Shown piece by piece: positions 62,340 through 64,000 of a DNA stretch of 64,000 nt. A model generated the notes under the pieces. It was given only the letters and a program-made list of their open reading frames with translations. It was not told the origin of the DNA and ran no database searches. Source of the stretch: Litchfieldia stipae (GTDB lineage Bacteria > Bacillota > Bacilli > Bacillales > Bacillaceae_L); the NCBI RefSeq assembly GCF_014837155.1, contig NZ_JACYHA010000003.1, positions 307,383 through 371,382 of the forward strand, written 5' to 3'. Positions within the stretch are counted from its first letter, which is position 1. Each line of letters opens with the position of its first letter. The position numbers and the translations under genes were made by a program.

Positions 62340-62372
62340 ACGGTGGTGGTGATTTCTTCCCCACCGTTTTTC
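62340..62372 (+). terminator. Attenuating hairpin between binding protein and permease genes
   Basis: ACGGTGG and CCACCGT flank a 14-nt loop and are followed by TTTTTC. It sits inside the ABC operon. Such hairpins commonly raise binding-protein output above that of the membrane parts. Confidence 0.7.
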
Positions 62373-62388
62373 TTAAGGGAGGATAACA

Positions 62389-63045
62389 ATGTATAACATG
62401 GACTGGAGTGTTATTCCTCAGAACATGCACTTGTTCATAGACGGAATCATCATGACACTACAAATATCAGCACTAGCATTACTTTTCAGTATCCCAATCG
62501 GTATTATTCTAGGACTATGTCGTGTTTCAAAAATCAAAATTCTTTCATTTTTAGCAACGACCTACATAGAAATCATGCGCGGAGTTCCTTTACTTGTATT
62601 ACTATTATGGATCTTCTTCGTATTAGGTAAATTTGTACAATTAGGTTCATTTTGGTCTGCAGTGGTTAGTTTGGCAGCATTCTCAGGTGCCTTTGTTGCT
62701 GAAATCGTTAGAGCAGGAATACAGTCAGTTCCTAAGGGTCAAATGGAAGCAGCACGTTCAGCAGGTATGACATATGTTCAAGCGATGAGATTAATTATCT
62801 TACCGCAAGCATTTAGAAAGGTATTACCTCCTCTTGCTTCACAATTTATTATCTTAATTAAGGACTCATCACTTGTATCTGTCATTTCAGTGGTTGACTT
62901 AACACTTGTTGCAAGAAATATCGTCGCTACATCATTCCGATCACTTGAAGTATGGACGTTTGTTGCTCTACTCTATTTCGTCATGACATTTACATTATCA
63001 CAAATTATCCGCTTAATTGAGCGTAAATTTATGGTTAAGGAATAA
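62389..63045 (+). CDS. Polar amino acid ABC transporter, permease
   Basis: The 218-residue protein has five hydrophobic segments. It has the HisM/GlnP-type EAA loop MEAARSAGMTYVQAMRLIILPQ near residues 118-140. AAGGGAGGATAACA precedes its ATG. A single permease gene follows the binding protein, as in artPQR-type systems rather than the two-permease glnQHMP layout; that does not fix the substrate. Confidence 0.93.
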   Translation: MYNMDWSVIPQNMHLFIDGIIMTLQISALALLFSIPIGIILGLCRVSKIKILSFLATTYIEIMRGVPLLVLLLWIFFVLGKFVQLGSFWSAVVSLAAFSGAFVAEIVRAGIQSVPKGQMEAARSAGMTYVQAMRLIILPQAFRKVLPPLASQFIILIKDSSLVSVISVVDLTLVARNIVATSFRSLEVWTFVALLYFVMTFTLSQIIRLIERKFMVKE

Positions 63046-63060
63046 TAAAGAGGTGAAGAA

Positions 63061-63789
63061 ATGATTACCATTAAAGATGTACAAAAAAGCTTCGGGACGA
63101 ACCATGTCTTACAAGATATTAATCTTGAAATCCCTAAATCTAATGTATTTGCATTAATTGGACCTAGTGGTGCTGGTAAGAGTACCTTGATCAGAACGAT
63201 TAACGCATTAGAAAGTATTGATGAGGGCGTTATTACCATTGACGGCGTCTCTATTCATGATAAGAAAACGAATATTAACGAGGTTCGAACAGATATTGGG
63301 TTTGTCTTTCAATCATTTAACTTATATCCTTTTTTAACTGCTTTGGAAAACGTAACAATTGCCCCGATTAATGTTAAAAAAATGGATAAAGCAGCTGCCC
63401 AAGAAAAAGGAAGAGAGTTACTCGCCTCACTTGGATTAGGTGATAAATTCGATTCATATCCTGGACAGCTTTCAGGAGGACAGCAACAACGTGTGGCAAT
63501 CGCAAGAGCACTTGCGATGGATCCAAAGGTGATGCTATTTGATGAGCCAACCTCAGCACTTGATCCAGAGATGATCAAAGAGGTTCTCGATGCAATGAGA
63601 AGCCTTGCCAAAACGGGAATGACGATGATTGTCGTTACTCATGAAATGGGCTTTGCAAGAGAAATGTGTGATCAAATTGTCTTCATGGCAGATGGCTCAA
63701 TCGTTGAAGTAGCACCACCAGAGAAATTCTTTACAAATCCTGATACAGACAGAGCAAAGAATTTCCTTTCGAAGGTATTGAATCATTAA
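63061..63789 (+). CDS. Polar amino acid ABC transporter, ATP-binding protein
   Basis: The 242-residue ATPase has Walker [10 protein letters not shown] near 32-40, Q-loop [13 protein letters not shown], signature LSGGQQQR, Walker [13 protein letters not shown] and H-loop VVTHEMGF. It follows the permease by 15 bp with AAAGAGGTGAAGAA. Its stop codon lies in the left flank of repeat copy H, so insertion occurred exactly at the end of the operon. Confidence 0.95.
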   Translation: MITIKDVQKSFGTNHVLQDINLEIPKSNVFALIGPSGAGKSTLIRTINALESIDEGVITIDGVSIHDKKTNINEVRTDIGFVFQSFNLYPFLTALENVTIAPINVKKMDKAAAQEKGRELLASLGLGDKFDSYPGQLSGGQQQRVAIARALAMDPKVMLFDEPTSALDPEMIKEVLDAMRSLAKTGMTMIVVTHEMGFAREMCDQIVFMADGSIVEVAPPEKFFTNPDTDRAKNFLSKVLNH

Positions 63790-63793
63790 TATA

Positions 63794-63883
63794 GGTTGTT
63801 TTCGTATAAGTTGTTGTTGTTTTCACACCGCAGCCTGAATACACTACGCGTCCTGTGGGGTGACCGGTGAGCCTCCTCGTCGC
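63794..63883 (+). repeat. MITE-like repeat copy H, truncated at its centre by a putative IS
   Basis: It begins GGTTGTTTTCGTATA and matches the family through CCGGTGAGCCTCCTCGTCGC at 63883. Similarity then stops abruptly. The left flank TTAATATA (63786-63793) includes the stop codon of the preceding gene. The second half would have to lie beyond the window, past the inserted element. Confidence 0.85.
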
Positions 63884-63889
63884 GTTGCT

Positions 63890-64000
63890 GAGGCCACTGA
63901 AAAAGTCCTCATAAAAGAGAAACTTAGGTTTTTATTCCTATCTTTCTCTTTTTTAATTTATAATTGATTTAATAAATAGTAGGTGGGTGTCGTCATGATT
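63890..64000 (+). mobile_element. Putative left end of an insertion sequence (start of a transposase gene)
   Basis: Sequence starting GAGGCCACTGAAAAAGTCCTC interrupts repeat copy H. It is followed by a hairpin with T-run (63914-63955, AAAAGAGAAA with TTTCTCTTTT), as many IS ends have to block read-through. GTAGGTGGGTGTCGTC then leads into an ATG at 63995, of which only ATG ATT is in the window. The end resembles IS1182-family ends as I recall them; this is tentative. Confidence 0.45.
63914..63955 (+). terminator. Hairpin terminator at the IS left end
   Basis: AAAAGAGAAA with TTTCTCTTTTTT, and inner TAGG/CCTA; it is upstream of the presumed transposase start. Confidence 0.65.

Overview
The window is AT-rich, gene-dense chromosomal DNA from a spore-forming member of the Bacillaceae (Bacillus sensu lato). 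The evidence is Firmicutes-type ribosome binding sites, several TTG and GTG starts, YjcZ-type sporulation peptides, a KinA-like sporulation kinase, and long gene-order agreement with Bacillus subtilis. No rRNA, tRNA, prophage or CRISPR array was seen. The species cannot be named from the sequence.

From about 2.9 to 26.4 kb the genes follow, from memory, the B. subtilis block ykuL-abbA-ykuK-ykuJ-ykuI-ykuE-ykyB-patA-kinA-ykwC-ykwB-ptsI-ptsH-ptsG-glcT, read in reverse. Inserted into this backbone are two GGDEF/EAL cyclic-di-GMP proteins, a six-repeat beta-propeller protein, a DUF1906 glycoside-hydrolase-like protein, a lipoprotein, two tandem IDEAL-domain peptides and small zinc-ribbon and YjcZ genes. 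The block joins second-messenger signalling (DarB/CbpB for c-di-AMP, YkuI and two GGDEF/EAL proteins for c-di-GMP), sporulation control (KinA, AbbA) and glucose uptake by the PTS. ptsG carries a GlcT-type RNA antiterminator in its leader.

From 29 to 64 kb the content is a mosaic: a MoxR/DUF58/membrane-protein operon, a PAS histidine kinase, a COG3180 (AbrB-type) transporter behind a long structured leader, an aromatic-acid-exporter-like protein, orphan moaA, recQ, a YhaM-like nuclease, a gamma carbonic anhydrase, a queuosine-precursor transporter under a clear preQ1-I riboswitch, several oxidoreductases, a LysR/YeiH divergent pair, helD, trhO, a threonine synthase and a polar amino-acid ABC importer.

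The most striking non-coding feature is a dispersed non-coding repeat, about 212 bp when complete, present in eight copies. It has GGCTGTTTTC terminal inverted repeats, and four copies have 8-bp flanking direct duplications (three exact, one 7/8). It is a MITE-like element that favours sites at or just after stop codons. One copy splits the leader of the COG3180 transporter between a hairpin cluster and an intrinsic terminator. Another is cut at the right edge by what looks like the left end of an insertion sequence. The two best leads for undescribed biology are that split leader (promoter TTGACA-17-TACAAT, three hairpins, terminator) and a pair of AAGGTRCATGCAC operator-like sites upstream of the orphan moaA.
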